Assembly (NCBI GenBank): GCA_030765055.1 | Contig: CM060947.1 | Span: 48,912,047-48,976,046 of the forward strand | DNA: 64,000 nt | Direction: 5' to 3' | Source of the DNA: Mantis religiosa | Taxonomy: Eukaryota > Arthropoda > Insecta > Mantodea > Mantidae | Shown here: one piece after another, positions 21,707 to 34,180 of the stretch | Layout: the number at the start of each line of letters is the position of its first letter | Position numbering within the stretch: position 1 is the first letter of the stretch | The notes under the pieces: generated by a model | What the model was told of the DNA's origin: nothing | Database searches by the model: none | What the model saw: the letters and a program-made list of their open reading frames with translations, nothing else | Made by a program: the position numbers and the translations under genes

Positions 21707-22384
21707 TAAGAAACATAATTGCATTTAGTAAGTTGTTTAAATTCCTAATTTTAAATGGATGAAACTAAATATCCTGTCTTTGTCCGACAGACCGAACTTT
21801 GAAAATCTGAATGAGGGATTAACTTCTCATTCAAAACTTTCTTCTGAAAGCTTTTCAGGGACCATTTACTATTCTTAGTATCATATATTAAAATTAATAT
21901 ATAGTATTTATTTTAATTTCTGTAATTGTGTCCCAGAACATCAGAAATATTCAGCTTCATTGTTTCACAGACAAAACATTGAATATGCTAATTCAGAATT
22001 ATTGGTGCAGGAAGAGAATGCTGCTCTGACTATTATAATTAAATTATTTCACAAACTATCCATAGACCGTGAGACCTCATCAAGTTGTTAAACTATAACA
22101 GGTTAGTGGTGTAAAATTGACTAAAATGCCACTGTCAACTTTGCATTGAATGTGCATTGTCATTTCGAGCAGTTCATATAAACCTGATGTAAAGAGTAAT
22201 ATAAATGTAACCTGGAAGGTTGATTCTTCAATGGACATTCATAGAAGTTTCAAGTGAGCTCCATTTGTAACATGTCAGACGTTTACATAATACTTCATTT
22301 CTTAACACAACATTGCAACATAAACTAATCAAGAGTTAACTGCACGAGCTATCCAATGTCTCAGCTGCTGTAAGTGCTGTGCAA
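21707..22384. other. Downstream flank of protease gene
   Basis: AT-rich intergenic DNA without a recognisable feature. Confidence 0.4.
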
Positions 22385-23770
22385 ATGAATCATTGATAGA
22401 AATTGATCATTCTTCCACACTAGCCAAGTGATTGAGATTGAGATTGTTTATTCACCAACTGTAATAGTTTTACAAGGTTTCGTCATGTGAAGTATACATA
22501 AAGCTAGTTACAATGGAGAGGTACTACTATCTATATTTACAATTTTGACTCTACAGTTTTAACCATTATTTTAACCATTATTTGTTTTTGCAATTTTTAT
22601 ATTCTATTGTATAGAAAGCATTCTTAATGAGATAAGATTTTATTTGTTTTATTTTTATTTTTATTTGTTCTTTCCCTGTTTCTTTAATCCAGTGAGGTAA
22701 ACGATTGTATAAATCTTTTGCCTTACTTGCAATACATTTATTTTGAAATGAACCTCTTAGTCTATTTCTAAAGTAATTTTCTTTTGTTCTTGTGTTATGT
22801 TCATGGATATTTGTATTTTGTCTTCTTTATGGGAAGTTACAACATATTTTAGACATTCATATATATAGACAAGGCAGCGTTAGTATACCTAATTTCTTAA
22901 ATGCCGTTCTGCAGGTGTTTCTTTCTTTGATATTTTTAAGAACTCTTATCGCTCTTTTCTGTATCTAAATATCTTTTGTATATGTTTCCTCCCTGCTGAT
23001 CCCCATAAAATAATCCCATAGCTCAAATGTGAGTGCATGAATGCGTAATATACTTGTGTTGTACTATCTTCATCCATGATTTGTTTAACCTGTTTTAGAA
23101 TATATATATACCCCTAATGAGTTTTTTAGAGAGTTTTTCTAAATGTCTGTTCCATTTCAGATTGTTATCTATTACTAGTCCTAAAAAATGTATTTCACTA
23201 GCTTGCCTGATTTGCTCGCTTTTTATTTTCAAGGAGATACTCGCTTGCATTTTGTTACTTATACTAATCTGCATCCATGCTGTTTTCTTTGTATTTAGTG
23301 CCATTCCTAATTCTTCCAGGTAAGTAGTAACCATCTCCAACAGTGCATTTGCAGTTTTTTGCAATTCCGCCACTGTACTCCCTGTTACAATAACTGTTGT
23401 GTCATCAGCATAGCCAATGGCTAATCCTCTTGCTTCCTGAAGTCATTTAAACAGATCATTTATGTATAAAATGTGTAAGCTAAGGTTTGGATTGATGGAT
23501 AGGCTAGTGTGGAAGAACGATTAATTTCCATCAATTAATCTAATAGCGTTTAACTATGAAACCTGGGACATGGTAAGTCACCACAAACTGTGCATATCTC
23601 ATTGTATATGAGAACCCCTTTTACTGGGAAAAATATGAGTCAGTTGAATAATTTAATGTCATGCTGGCATGTTGGCTATGCTAGCTCAATGGTTAAGAGC
23701 AACAGATGGAGATCACGAGATCCGTGGTTTAAATCCTGGCTATGATATTGAAGTCTTTTGTCTGTCTCTA
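22385..23770. repeat. Family X copy split by a non-LTR element
   Basis: A family X tail at 22385-22432 (GATCATTCTTCCACACTAGCC) and the remainder at 23476-23770, which includes a tRNA-like head at about 23685-23755 (TAGCTCAATGGTTAAGAG, GGTTTAAATCC), lie on either side of a retrotransposon 3' end. Confidence 0.6.
22433..23475 (-). mobile_element. Non-LTR retrotransposon 3' fragment (CR1/Jockey-like)
   Basis: Minus strand: LYINDL then GYADDTTVIVTGS (around 23430-23380), continuing as ELQKTANALLEMVTTYLEEL and IHFLGLVIDNNLKWNRHLEK (23373-23095), then decayed C-terminal sequence and a 3' tail of GATTGA-type repeats at 22433-22450. The catalytic YADD is present. It is 5'-truncated, as usual for such insertions. 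The 3' UTR shares TTTATTCACC and GGTTTCGTCA with the element at 27981-30140. Confidence 0.8.
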
Positions 23771-24639
23771 CCTATATATATATACAATTTTTTCACATGA
23801 CCTTAAAGAGAAAATTGCATAGCAAATAATCAGATGACATGATTGCATCAATAACACTCATTAAAGCCAGCGGGGCCAAACTGGTTGGAGAAGATCTTGT
23901 AGAGATGACTGAACATGAGGTTGCGCCAATGTGGACACCAACTCACTACAAAACACAGTCAGGTAACTCTTTTTCCAACTAGTTCAACAACCATTAAGCA
24001 TATGAAAATAAACAATCACTGTGTATTCTAAGACACAATAACTATACTTTTTCTACCACTAATACCATCACTTTGGTTAACAGAATCAGTGAGTTTTCAT
24101 GTTTACAAACGAACATGAAAAGCGAACTCTTTATATTAATTTTATATTTGTGAAAAAGTTCATTAAAATAATTACACCAATATATACTCTTTGTGCCAAT
24201 TATTTTTAATTATCCTGCACAAACAGAAAAATTAGTCTTGGACTGAAAACCATGAAATGGAAAGTAACATTAGATACTGAATCCAGTCCAAAAAATCAAA
24301 AGAACTTGGCAGCTGGGAGAAAATGCACTTACAAAATTAGAACACCTAACAGAATTCCCTCATCTAACAAAGCTTGATAATTTTGCAATAACATGAAATT
24401 TATAATGCATAATATATCCATAAAAATTACATACAAAATAAACAGGAATTCACTTTTATAATAATCTTTTAAGTCTCGGAAGTACTTCTTTATGTCACAT
24501 ATGTTGAAATTCTTCCTGGCACACAATTAAAATAATTTGAAGCATTAGTAAGTATATGGATATGCTTATGCCACAAAAAAAGCTATTTAAAATAAAATGA
24601 CTGTTTAATCGCATGTTTGGGAAGGACAGAACTTAAATA
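23771..24639. other. Unassigned AT-rich stretch
   Basis: No element ends or coding motifs seen. Confidence 0.4.
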
Positions 24640-24699
24640 CCAACTTTTGTATTTACTTGACTTGGTAACAGTAACACTAACATCACTTTTTTTAATCTC

Positions 24700-24745
24700 T
24701 GTTAACATGTTTCGGAAACATGTGTTCCCATCTTCTGTTGTGGTG
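24700..24745 (-). ncRNA. Hammerhead-like motif, family G
   Basis: Minus strand CAGAAGA (complement of 24731-24737), stem II GGAA/TTCC, CGAAAC (complement of 24709-24714) and the palindromic helix III ACATGT. Core U4 is A. Confidence 0.45.
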
Positions 24746-24834
24746 GTAATCTATAATGGCGGCATCATGTGGCGGTGAGATGTACTTCCAGAGGGTACTT
24801 GGTGGCAGTAAATCAAAATTCCTTAACGTTTTTA

Positions 24835-24985
24835 CCGGGGAAATATATGAGTCAAATAGAGAATTTAATGTCAGGACGGTACGTTGGCCATGGTAGCTCA
24901 ATGGGTTAGAGCGGCTGGACAGAAACCAGGAGATCCATGGTTCAAATCCCGGCCATGGCATTGAATTTTTCATGTTGACCCAATC
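24835..24985 (+). repeat. Family X insertion in PLE
   Basis: Head at about 24885-24960 (GGCCATGGTAGCTCAATGGG, GGTTCAAATCCCGGCC). Flanks TTAACGTTTTT and TTAATGTTGTTT may be an aged target-site duplication. Confidence 0.65.
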
Positions 24986-25084
24986 TATCAATTCATTAAT
25001 GTTGTTTGTGTTTCAAAATGAATATCTTTTCCCAAGTGACAATTCTACTGCATGACTGGTCAGTTTCGGTTTTTTATATATATC

Positions 25085-25850
25085 CAAAACTAGCTGATCC
25101 AGCAAACTTCCTACCACCAATAAAAGTTGTCTGAACTTCATCTATATAAGAAAAACAAAGTCAGATTAGTTAGTTATTTATCTGGCAATTGGGGGTGAAG
25201 TTTAAATAAAGCACAGTTACAATTAAGTTAATCCATTTAAAGCTTTCTGATAAACAATATTTGTGTGTGTGTGTCTTTTTTTTTTGTACATAAATATATA
25301 GAGATGATGGTTTTCCGACGCACAAACATGCAACGTATAATTTGTCCATTAGAGAAACAGGGAAACTCCAAGTCAATTCTGCCAACTTCCAACTGCCCTT
25401 GCAATTTACTTATGGTCATTGTAAAGGCCAAATGCACAGGAAATTGCTTAAAATCAAAAGATAAATCCATTGGAATCATCAGAATATGAGGGATTAAGAT
25501 ATTCTCTCCTTTGTACTTTCCCTTGATGACATCATTCATAGCTTTCTCACAGTTAGTCTCGTTCCATTGCACAGTTGTGGTTATGCAGCATGATCACAAC
25601 TGATCCTACTTTTAATTTTAAATTGTGAGGTCGGAGTCGAGGGAACTCTAATGAATTTAAAAACTCTGTAGAATAGTTAACTACATTATCTTGGTTGATA
25701 AGTGTGTTAACTGATTTGTACAAAAATAACTCCCCCAGAACTCTGGAATACAATTCTGACATACTAACAGGAATATTAGCATTAGCTGTGTTTCGCTACT
25801 CATCAGTGCGGTCAGCATGTGACATAGCTCGTCGCACATTTGACTGACTT
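25085..25850 (-). mobile_element. Helitron 3' fragment with helicase C-terminus
   Basis: The 25762-25553 frame (TEFLNSLEFPRLRPHNLKLK, VGSVVIML) and the 25572-25237 frame (RNETNCE-type region, PMDLSFDFKQFPVHLAFTMT, ISKLQGQ) match the last motifs of the PIF1-type helicase of Helitron RepHel proteins. The rolling-circle Rep part is absent. On the minus strand the sequence ends near 25089 with GATCAGCTAGT, the CTAG-type 3' end usual for Helitrons. The parts lie in different frames, so it is a relic. Confidence 0.75.
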
Positions 25851-26800
25851 CTCTGACTTAACTCAGGTCATCTTCTCCTTGGCATAGTAATAAAGTTTCC
25901 GCAAAGTTCACGAAGTCACAAAGGAATTCAATTATTTTGTGTCAATTCAATTCATATTCATGAATTCAGAAACACAAATTATAAAAAAGGTACCCAAAGA
26001 TTCACCAATATTAGACAATTGTCTGTGTTCAAATGTCAAATATTTATAGTGTTATAGTGCGTTCAGAAATGCTACATAAAAAAAATTCAGTCTTGATAAC
26101 AAATGAAAACGTTATATAATAAAATATGGTAAGTGAAATAGCTTTGAAGACTTTGACAAGTAGTGGAACATCCTTCTACTTTGCAATGCTTTTGTTTGTC
26201 GAAAATAAAAGGTGTATGTGTTCCGTAATAGTTTGCATGTGTACTTTTCTATTTAGTTAATAAACCAGTCCATTATCACTTCAGGGCTTTTATTTTTCCC
26301 CCTTGCCTTTTAAACCTTCCTTGGACTTATACAAATATTTCAAAACCAAAATTAGGCAAATCGGTTCAGCTCCTCAAGTTTTTGCAAAACTAACAAATGT
26401 CAATTTATTTTTATATATACAGATTTTGTTTATGACTTAGCTATTCACACACAATACAAAGAAATGTATTTACAAATGCTCATTTTTTTGGATTAAGAGA
26501 ACTCAAAACATAGTAAAATCTCAGTAATGAATTTTTGGGTGGAATAAAAAACTGTTTCTTTTTATTATATTTATATGTGGTAGAGAAAATGAAAGTGCAT
26601 TAAAAACCATAAAATAATGAAGAAGGATGCAGTTAAAAAGAACATTCATTGCAATAAAACCCAGATTAACTGGGTGAGGTTGACATTTAAATGAAAATGA
26701 AAGATAATTCTTTAATAAGAAATTATACAAAAAAATTCATTAAACATGAGAGTCCTGTGTACTTTTCTTCATACTCAGCAAAAAGGTAATAGAAGAGGTT
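25851..26800. other. Unassigned; possible repeat end at 26260-26425
   Basis: Around 26290-26425 there is a stretch (CAAATCGGTTCAGC ... TTTTATATATACAGATT) that looks like the terminal region of a widespread arthropod repeat. The rest is AT-rich and featureless. Confidence 0.35.
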
Positions 26801-27012
26801 TTTTTTTTTTTTTTTCAATTTACGTCCTCCAACGTTAAGTCAGATCGGACGGTGAATGAATTGGGTGAAATGATGCCCAAATGAGTCCGGGGCCCATGGA
26901 GCTTAGAGTTACCTGACATTCGTCTTTCAGGATAAGGGAAAACCCCGGCAAAATCTTATCCAGGTAACTCACCCTGACCGAGATTCGAACTCGGGACCTC
27001 TTGAACGTGAGA
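26801..27012 (-). repeat. SINE family Y (minus)
   Basis: Poly-T at 26801-26817, then the family body in reverse, ending in GATTCGAACTCGGGACC and CTTGAACGTGA. The extreme head is missing. Confidence 0.85.
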
Positions 27013-27140
27013 GGAGATTGTTATCCATGGGACAGGGCTGCATTATAAGAGGAAATAGACAGGAATAGACAGTTAAACAGGATAACCCAACCTTACCTAC
27101 ACTTTATTGCTTACCCAAAATACACAAACCATCCATAACA

Positions 27141-27928
27141 ATGAGACCTATAGTTAGCAGTATAATTTCACCAACATACAAACCTGCAAAGTGGCTAATT
27201 AACAAATTCAACTCATTTCCAAAATTCGACAGCCTAAGCATCAGAAACACCTATGAACTTATAGAACACGTTAAGGATACTGAACTAAAAGAAGAGGACA
27301 CACTGTCTCGTTTGATGTTAAATCACTCTTCCCCAGCATACCAGTAAAACAACTCCCACTGTTGATAGAAAAATGGCTCAAATCACTTGGAATGTCATCA
27401 CCTGAAATAAAATTTCAGATTACATCAAACTAACCAAATTATGCATAGAACAAAATTTCTTCCAGTTTCAAACAAAATATTTCCACCAAACTTCAGGGTT
27501 AGCAATGGGCAACCCCTATCACCCTTCCTGGCCTATCTGTACATGAGTGGTTTCCTTGGATGTTCAAACTTTGGCAACGATATGTAGATAACATTTTTGC
27601 AATAGTACCAAAAAAACACATCAGTGACGCACTAAAACTTTTAAATATCCAAGAAAAAAGGATCAAGTTCACTGCAGAAATAGAAAAAGACAGGTATTTA
27701 CCATTTTTGGATCTAAAAATAATGAGAAATAAAAACAGAAATAACTTTGGCATTTACAGAAAACCAACACAGACAGACAACTTCATAAAAGCTAATGGCT
27801 ACAACCCAAGATCCCACAAACAGGCAATCTTATATAGTTTAACACACAGACTGGTCAACATCCCTCTCACAGCACAAGAATACAAAACAGAATACAACAA
27901 AATTATTCAAATAGCACAAAAAAAATGA
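27141..27928 (+). pseudogene. PLE reverse transcriptase part
   Basis: Frames 27141-27347 (RPIVSSIISPTYKPAKWLIN) and 27560-27928 (WQRYVDNIFAIVPKKH, then LKIMRNKNRNNFGIYRKPTQ, ILYSLTHRLVNIP) hold the conserved PLE RT and thumb segments. YVDN replaces the catalytic YVDD. Confidence 0.85.
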
Positions 27929-27980
27929 CTTTCCCAAATCATTAGTAAGCAAAAAAGTGAATTTAGCAAAAAAGAAGCAG

Positions 27981-30140
27981 TTAATAAATAATCATAATCA
28001 TAATCCTTTATTCACCATTAAGCTTACAAGAAGCAATAGGTTTCGTCAGTTATAAAAAGTATTTACAATGTATTTACAAGTACAGAAGATTTACAAATTA
28101 ATGCATATAAAATTCTAGGTGAAATCAGATTATTTGCATGGCTGAAGCTGGTAATTATCGTAAGCTAACTTTACTATAGTAATAATAATATTAAACAATT
28201 AGGTTCCTACTACTATAATTTACAATAGTTTTACATAAATTCACTACCATGTATGTTATATTCTAAGTATTCTTGTACAGTATAAAATGCTTTTTGTTTA
28301 AACCAGTTTTTTAATACTATAACAAATCTGTTTTGTGGCAGTTATTTTATTTCCATAGGAAGCTTACTGAATAATTTTAACTGTTGATAACAGTGGCTAT
28401 TTATGGTCTTGCTCAATCGGTTGTGAGGTGTATCTAAATATGTTTGCATCGAGTGTCATAACTGTGTACTGAGGAACGATTTATAAATAAGTTTTGATTT
28501 TCTTTAACGTGTATGATATTGGTGTATATATACATTGACGGTAAAGTCATTATCTTATGGTCTATAAAGCTAGGCTTACATGTATCCTGTTGTCCTAATC
28601 CTAGAATTAGTCTGAGAGATTTCTTTTGCCATATGAATGCATTTTTCGAGGTAGCACAATTACCCCAAAGCCTAACCCCATACAGTATATGTGGATGAAA
28701 GAAGGCATAGTAAGATATTATTAACATATCTTGACTAACACATTTCTTTAGTTTCCCTAGAAGATACCAGATTCTAGCAGTACTGAATTACTGTGGGTGT
28801 CATTATGTTGCAATGTAAATAATATATTTTCAGTTTTAGACATATTTAGACTTAGATTGTTTAAGGTGAACCAGACTTTTGCACTTTCTAGGGATAGTTG
28901 CATTTGTTGCTTTACTGTATTGATATTATTGCTTTTGCTCAGTAAGGTAGTGTCGTCTGCATATAACATAGTAGTGCAAGGTAAGTTATGGCTTAAGTCA
29001 TTTATATAAATTAAAAATAAGAAAGGCCCCAGCACCGATCCTAGGGGTACTCCTGCTATCACTGGAGCTAGCTCCGAGTTTTTGTTGTTCACAACTACCA
29101 TCTGCTGTCTTTAGCTAAGATAGGATGCTAGCAAATTTAGTTTGTGTCCATTTATTCCATAATAATTTAGCTTACTAATCAAAATATTATGTGAAATACA
29201 ATCAAAAGCTTTGGTTAAATCTATCAAGGTAGCACCAGATGTCTCATTTTTTTCAAAATTATTTATAATTTCATTGATCACATATTCAACTACTTTTTCA
29301 GTAGACAGTCCCTTTTTAAATCCGAATTGTTTGGGGTATAATAGGTTGTTGGCTGTAAAATAGTTAACAAGTTGGCTGAGAATCCAGGATTCTACCACTT
29401 TGCTTATTATGGGTACTATTGTTATAGGACGATAGTTTGATGGTGATGTATTATCACCTTTCTTAAACACAGGTATAACTTTTGAGATCTTTAGGCTGGT
29501 AGGAAATACTCCCTGTATGAGCATCAAGTTAATTAAATAAGATAACGGTAAAGCTATTGCATCGATTATTTTATTTATTATGTGGTTGGAGAAGCCATAA
29601 ATATCCTGGGTATGAGATATGTTTAATGCTTTGCCTGCAGCGATAACCATTTCTGGAGAAACTTCATGCCAGTAAAAATTATGGTTATTTGGGGAGCCCG
29701 AGTGGTCAAAGTTATGTAGCATATCTAGAAATGTACAATTATTTGTTATAGATGAATTTAATGGCTCGTAACATACATTTTTAGAAACATTAATAAAATA
29801 TTTGTTAAATTCATTCGGTTGTATAGGTATGTTTTGTCTTTCAGTGGAGGTGTTCGTAATTTTTTTTTATGATAGACCATGCTGTTTTACATTTGTTTTT
29901 TGCTGATAAGATAAGATTATCATTGGCTCTAATTTTTGCCTTTTCTATGTTTTCCCTGTACAGTCTTCTGTAGTTTTTAAATCTCACTCTATCTTCTAAT
30001 TTGTTGCTAAGTTTGAATTTATTGTACAATATCAGTAACATATTCCACAAAGTTTAGGAGTAAACCAGTTTAGTTTTCTAGCGCTAGTTTTTGTATGTTT
30101 TGGTTTTACTTTAATAGTTTTCCTAGGACATTCCATATTA
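27981..30140 (-). mobile_element. Non-LTR retrotransposon (CR1/Jockey-like) nested in PLE
   Basis: The direct repeat AAGCAG (27975-27980, 30141-30146) brackets the insertion. On the minus strand: the region between endonuclease and RT (30050-29841), RT (29722-28757) and C-terminus (28727-28434), with a 3' tail of ATGATT-type repeats at 28010-27981. It is 5'-truncated, without the endonuclease. Confidence 0.85.
28434..29722 (-). pseudogene. Non-LTR reverse transcriptase
   Basis: Segments readable in order: VIPVFKKGDNTSPSNYRPIT, FGFKKGLSTEKVVEYVINEI, LIDLTKAFDCISHNILISKL, then after a break GVPLGSVLGPFLFLIYINDL, MLYADDTTLLSKSN and the C-terminal HILYGVRLWGNCATSKNAF with MTLPSMYIYTNIIHVKEN. The catalytic YADD is intact. 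Stops at about 29108 and 28755 interrupt it. Confidence 0.85.
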
Positions 30141-30179
30141 AAGCAGGAAACCACAACCCTCTCAGCTACAGAAACTATT

Positions 30180-30545
30180 ATGATTTTTAAAAAATTCACT
30201 TACTATCCATGGGCCTTTGATAAATTCAAAAAAATCTTCAAAAAACAAAACATTCAACTAGCACCATTCAACCATTACTCCTTAAAAAACCTAATTTGCT
30301 CAAACATCAAAGATGCCATTCCATCTAACAAAAAATCTGGTATATATCAAACTGAATGCAGTGACTGTAGTCAAATTTATATTGGAAAAACCAAAAGAAA
30401 TTTAGAAACAAGAGCAAAGGAACACTTTAGGAACATAAAATACAAACAATTAGAAAAATCAGCAGTTGCCACGCATTTTTGGGAAAAAAACCACAACATA
30501 AATCCAGAACCAAAACTGCTAAAACATACATCAGGAAAACAATAA
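30180..30545 (+). pseudogene. PLE GIY-YIG endonuclease
   Basis: 121-codon frame with FTYYPWAFDKFKKIF linker, SGIYQTECSDCSQIYIGKTK, RNLETRAKEHFRNIKYKQLE and SAVATHFWEKNHNI. The GIY and YIG motifs, the following Arg and the Cys-x2-Cys insertion typical of PLE endonucleases are all present. It stops at 30545 before the last part of the domain. Confidence 0.85.
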
Positions 30546-30683
30546 CTGTCAAATGGGAACAAAAAATAGGAACAAAGTATTGAATTTTGACATCCTCCAG
30601 AAAGATTTGTTCAGCAAGTTCCTCGAACCGCCACCAGAGACCTATGACAAAATATCGCCAGCTACACCACTGAGAAGCAGTCG

Positions 30684-30730
30684 ATGTCCGGTTGATGATG
30701 GAGGCTAAGTCTCTGAAACATGTTCCGGGA
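30684..30730 (+). ncRNA. Hammerhead-like motif, family A
   Basis: Stem I CCGG on both sides, TTGATGA (30692-30698), a partly broken stem II, GAAAC (30715-30719) and palindromic helix III ACATGT then T. One core change (C3 to T) from CUGANGA. Confidence 0.5.
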
Positions 30731-30767
30731 AAATTTAAAAGTAAGTGTTGTTTAGTGTCATTAATCG

Positions 30768-31404
30768 ACTACCTTTAAATTTAATAAATAGACTTTTGCT
30801 CCATAAAATCAATACAAGTTTATAAGCTTGCTCAGTTGCATCTACTTTCATCAAGCACTAGGCAACAGTATGATCATTACTAAGTAATAACAGCTGAAGG
30901 CACTAGAATAATCTATTTACTAGAACACATATTCAGTTGTTACATTTGCAGAATAAACAATACTTTTTTTCATTATTTTTAAAGAGTGCTTTGCCTAGAA
31001 ATTTTTGAACATGAATCCCTGTGTTGACACAGTTAACAAGGTGACGGTTAAACTAAGGTGTTACTACCAGGTGCCCATAATTAAAGGTGAAGTGTTTGAG
31101 AGGTCTTAAGTAAATAATGATTAGGCTAAATATATTGATATTTGGTGCACATTAGTTTCAGACAATGAGAATTCCATTCTGAGTAGGAAACAAAATTCTA
31201 AAACTTGTCACCACGGACGAAATGGTGCTGTATGGGTATGGTGAGCTCTTCTTGGCTTTGTAAATAGGTATCATGATATCTTTAGATACTCATAGGATAC
31301 ACTTGTGTATGCAATATTATGCTTAGCTTACAACTGGATGGAGGGAGAGAAGCCATGGTCTTGGATTATCCTTTGGAGTGGCAAAGCTGATTTTATCTTG
31401 AATG
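30768..31404. other. Unassigned AT-rich stretch
   Basis: Nothing recognised. Confidence 0.4.
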
Positions 31405-31408
31405 GTAC

Positions 31409-31844
31409 TGTTGCGAACGTATTGTTGCGGCGAGGTGGCACAGCCGATGAGCACAAAGAGACAGACAGTACAGTGTAGGGATAAAAAAGCTTGCCTAAAC
31501 AGTCGGAGGGTAGGAGACGGATTTCTGGAGAGTTCGTCTTTCTTCTAGCGCTGTCTTGATTGTTTGAGAACATTCCACAAATTTATGGAATAGAGAGTAA
31601 GCTATAAAAGGAACCGCCGCCTGCCACTGTGGAACAGTTGTTTCTTGGACGCGTGTGTGTGAACAGCTGTGTTTTGAAGTGAACTTTGTTTGTGGTCGAT
31701 GACCTTGCAAGTTGTATTGTGTATGTGACGTAATTCTACTACTTTAAGGGTTGACCAAAGTGTGTTTCTAAATAAATAAAGAGCAATTTTTAGTGTTTGC
31801 AACCTGGACTTTTAATTTCACGAACCCGAACCCACAAAGTCACA
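31409..31844 (+). mobile_element. Solo Gypsy-type LTR
   Basis: 436 bp, begins TGTTGCGAAC and ends AAGTCACA, flanked by GTAC on both sides (31405-31408, 31845-31848). TATA-like CTATAAAAG near 31602 and AATAAA near 31776. Its last 60 bp match the other LTRs here. Confidence 0.88.
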
Positions 31845-32289
31845 GTACTGTCAACATACACATTTACTGTGTTAGGCTTTCTACAGAATCATATGCATTT
31901 AAGCACATTACCTTAAACTTGCCAAAAGTGACACTGTGATAGGCCTTTACTGCTTCATTTATAATTGAGTCATGCATTTTTGAAGAATGCATCATCAGCT
32001 ATGGAATAAGGACCTGTGCTGTCAATGCATGAAGATACCAGCGAATGCTGTTCAATTTTGTTATTCTTAACTTCCAATAATGTACCCCCTCACACTGGAT
32101 TGAGAGTGCAAGTTCTCCAACATTTTGCTGACGATTGCATCATCAGTCTTACATTCCCTATAAAATGGTATCCCCACTCGCCAAATCTCATCCCATGTAA
32201 ATTTTCATTGCAGAGTTATTTAAAGAGCAAGGTGTGCCATAGACATATTTCTTCTTCTTCAGAAGTTGGCAGACTGAGGAATCAGGCCG

Positions 32290-33290
32290 AGGTGGGTTAA
32301 AACATGTACCTGCCCCAGATGAAGTGTGAGAATGTGGATGTTGCAAAGTGGTGGATGATAAATTGGGTAGAGCGTAGAAGTTGCTCCTCAACAGCTGCAG
32401 ACTCGGATGCAACGGCCCTCATGCACCGCTGGTGGAAATATTTATCAGAAAAAGAAAGTTGTAATTTAGGTAATCCAGGCAAAATCTTGGATGGGTGTAA
32501 TTTAGTTATGGCTGCTGCAGAAGCCTTATGGTTACTGGTAATGCCTGCAAGACATGCAGGGAAGCGAGTATCGCTTTAAGCATTGTTCTCTGGGTCAATA
32601 ATCCCCAAGAGATCTAACCAGGGCATTCTGATGAACTGGCAATCTATTGTAGAATTGGTGGCCTGGCACCAAATTTCATCTTCCACATAGGGAAGAAATG
32701 AAGCTTCAATGAGTACTCTCACAGGAAACCATCTGTATACAAAATAGATGACCCAAAGGCATCTGTTATGTACACAATGAAGCAGCAGCAACTTAAGAGC
32801 CTGCAACCATGCTCCAGATTTCACTCATATAAAGAACAATAGAGAAGACTAGAGCCTGTAAAATGTGTAACTTCAAGGGAACTGGCATCCCATATGGCAA
32901 CATGGAGTATAACAAAGTTGAGGTCCTACACACACGATGCAACAGTTCCCGGATGTGCTCCCTGAAAGTTAGGCATCTATCTTGTTTCATTTGCAGGTAT
33001 TTGATTGAATTTATCCACCCTATACTTTGCCTAGAATAGATGAATGAGGGGAAGTTGGCAGGAAGATAGACATATGGAAAGCTTACAAATATTTCAGTCG
33101 TGCATGACACTCCAACTGAGTAGTTAGATGGAGATGTGCTATGTTCTGCATTGGAGAATGTAATTTCAAGACAGTAGTTTGGGAACATATTCAAATGCAG
33201 CATATTGAGCTTCATTTGTAACAACTGTGTTGGATTAAAGTTACCTGTAACATTTTGCTTCCTTTTATTTCTCATGTAGCTCCATTGCAT
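32290..33290 (-). pseudogene. Jockey-like non-LTR C-terminal relic
   Basis: The 33290-32793 frame reads through DRCLTFREHIRELLHRVCRT, STLLYSMLPYGMPVPLKLHI and LQALVFSIVLYMSEIWSM, the region after the RT palm of Jockey-type elements. Further minus-strand pieces follow (RVLIEASFLPYVEDEIWCQA at 32824-32576 and 32482-32297), without a known motif. A stretch similar to SFLPYVEDEIW also occurs on the plus strand near 34205. Confidence 0.5.
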
Positions 33291-33299
33291 TATCTGTAA

Positions 33300-34180
33300 A
33301 TAAGTTTTTTGAACCTCTTTTTATTTGGCTTTACTTTATGACCCGTGAAACACTCCACCTTTAGTTATGGCCATCTTGTATACAGATATTTCTTTTCTAA
33401 TTCCATGTAACCTTGATGTGATCTTTTAAACTGAAAATATAAAAAAGAAGAATTTATCCTGCCAAAAGAAGTACATGCAGTGAACAGGTAATAACAAACA
33501 ATACAGCGAAACTAAACAAAAACATGAAAAATTGTAAATTAAATTTTGATCTCTCTCTCTCTTTTTATTTCCCCCTCCATTTACACCCCGCCTTTAACTG
33601 CAGTGGTCATATCGGCGGCAGTTCTCCCTTGGAACATATTGATGGTGTTAACTCGTATATGTTGGGTTGCTTGTACTTTTGTATTTAATCATTAGATCAT
33701 GCACACATTCACACTTCCAGACTATGGGGAAGATGGCGAATCATCTTGGAGAAAAATCTATGCCCCCAGCCAGGAATTGAACTGGAACCCCTTGTACAGC
33801 AGTATTTTGATCTTGTTGCAGTTCTATTTACTGAATATTTCTTTTGCATTGATTTTTTTTTTTCTTCTGCCCGGCAGTCTTTACAGTGTGTTCCTTTCTT
33901 ATTGGAAAGATTTTCACTCCCAAGCACACGGTGATCTAAGATTTGATAGGGCTTAAACTTCTGAAAATTAACTTTCCTTTTCCTCTGAAACATTAATATC
34001 TACTTCCTCTATAACTTCTTCACTGATGTTGTCATAATACACATGGCCTTGAAAAATGAAGGCTGTAGTTGGTTTTGTGGTTTGGAAAGCACACAATGCA
34101 GAACCTTTGTGGCTAAATTATAGCAAATTTACATTTTTCCATGTCAACTTAAATAAGCTGTTTTTTAGGAATCTGTTACA
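33300..34180. other. Unassigned stretch
   Basis: Simple TC-rich patch at 33550-33565. Near 33760-33800 a sequence resembling a degenerate box B (minus strand) occurs. No element could be defined. Confidence 0.35.

Larger units (their letters stand above)
24640..25070 (-). mobile_element. PLE 3' fragment, family G
   Basis: GIY-YIG C-terminal coding remnants (minus strand, about 25060-24990) and a terminal hammerhead-like motif (24745-24700) are separated by a family X insertion at 24835-24985. Confidence 0.55.
27036..30767 (+). mobile_element. PLE family A, interrupted by a non-LTR element
   Basis: The RT begins with the PLE motif LPKIHKPSITMRPIVS (about 27105-27165) and continues through WQRYVDNIFAIVPKKH (the YVDD Asp pair has become D-N) to 27930. 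After a 2.16 kb insertion the linker and GIY-YIG follow (30180-30545) and the element closes with a hammerhead-like motif and the family end at 30767. Stops and frameshifts make it non-functional. The 5' end is near a truncated SINE. Confidence 0.85.

Noticed and set aside
27499..27753. Minus-strand frame opposite the PLE RT
   Set aside because: Antisense shadow of the RT; the sense strand has the conserved motifs.
33709..33993. Lys-rich minus-strand frame with HCKDCRAEEKKK
   Set aside because: It resembles the Cys-rich tail of some transposases, but no other part of such a protein is nearby.
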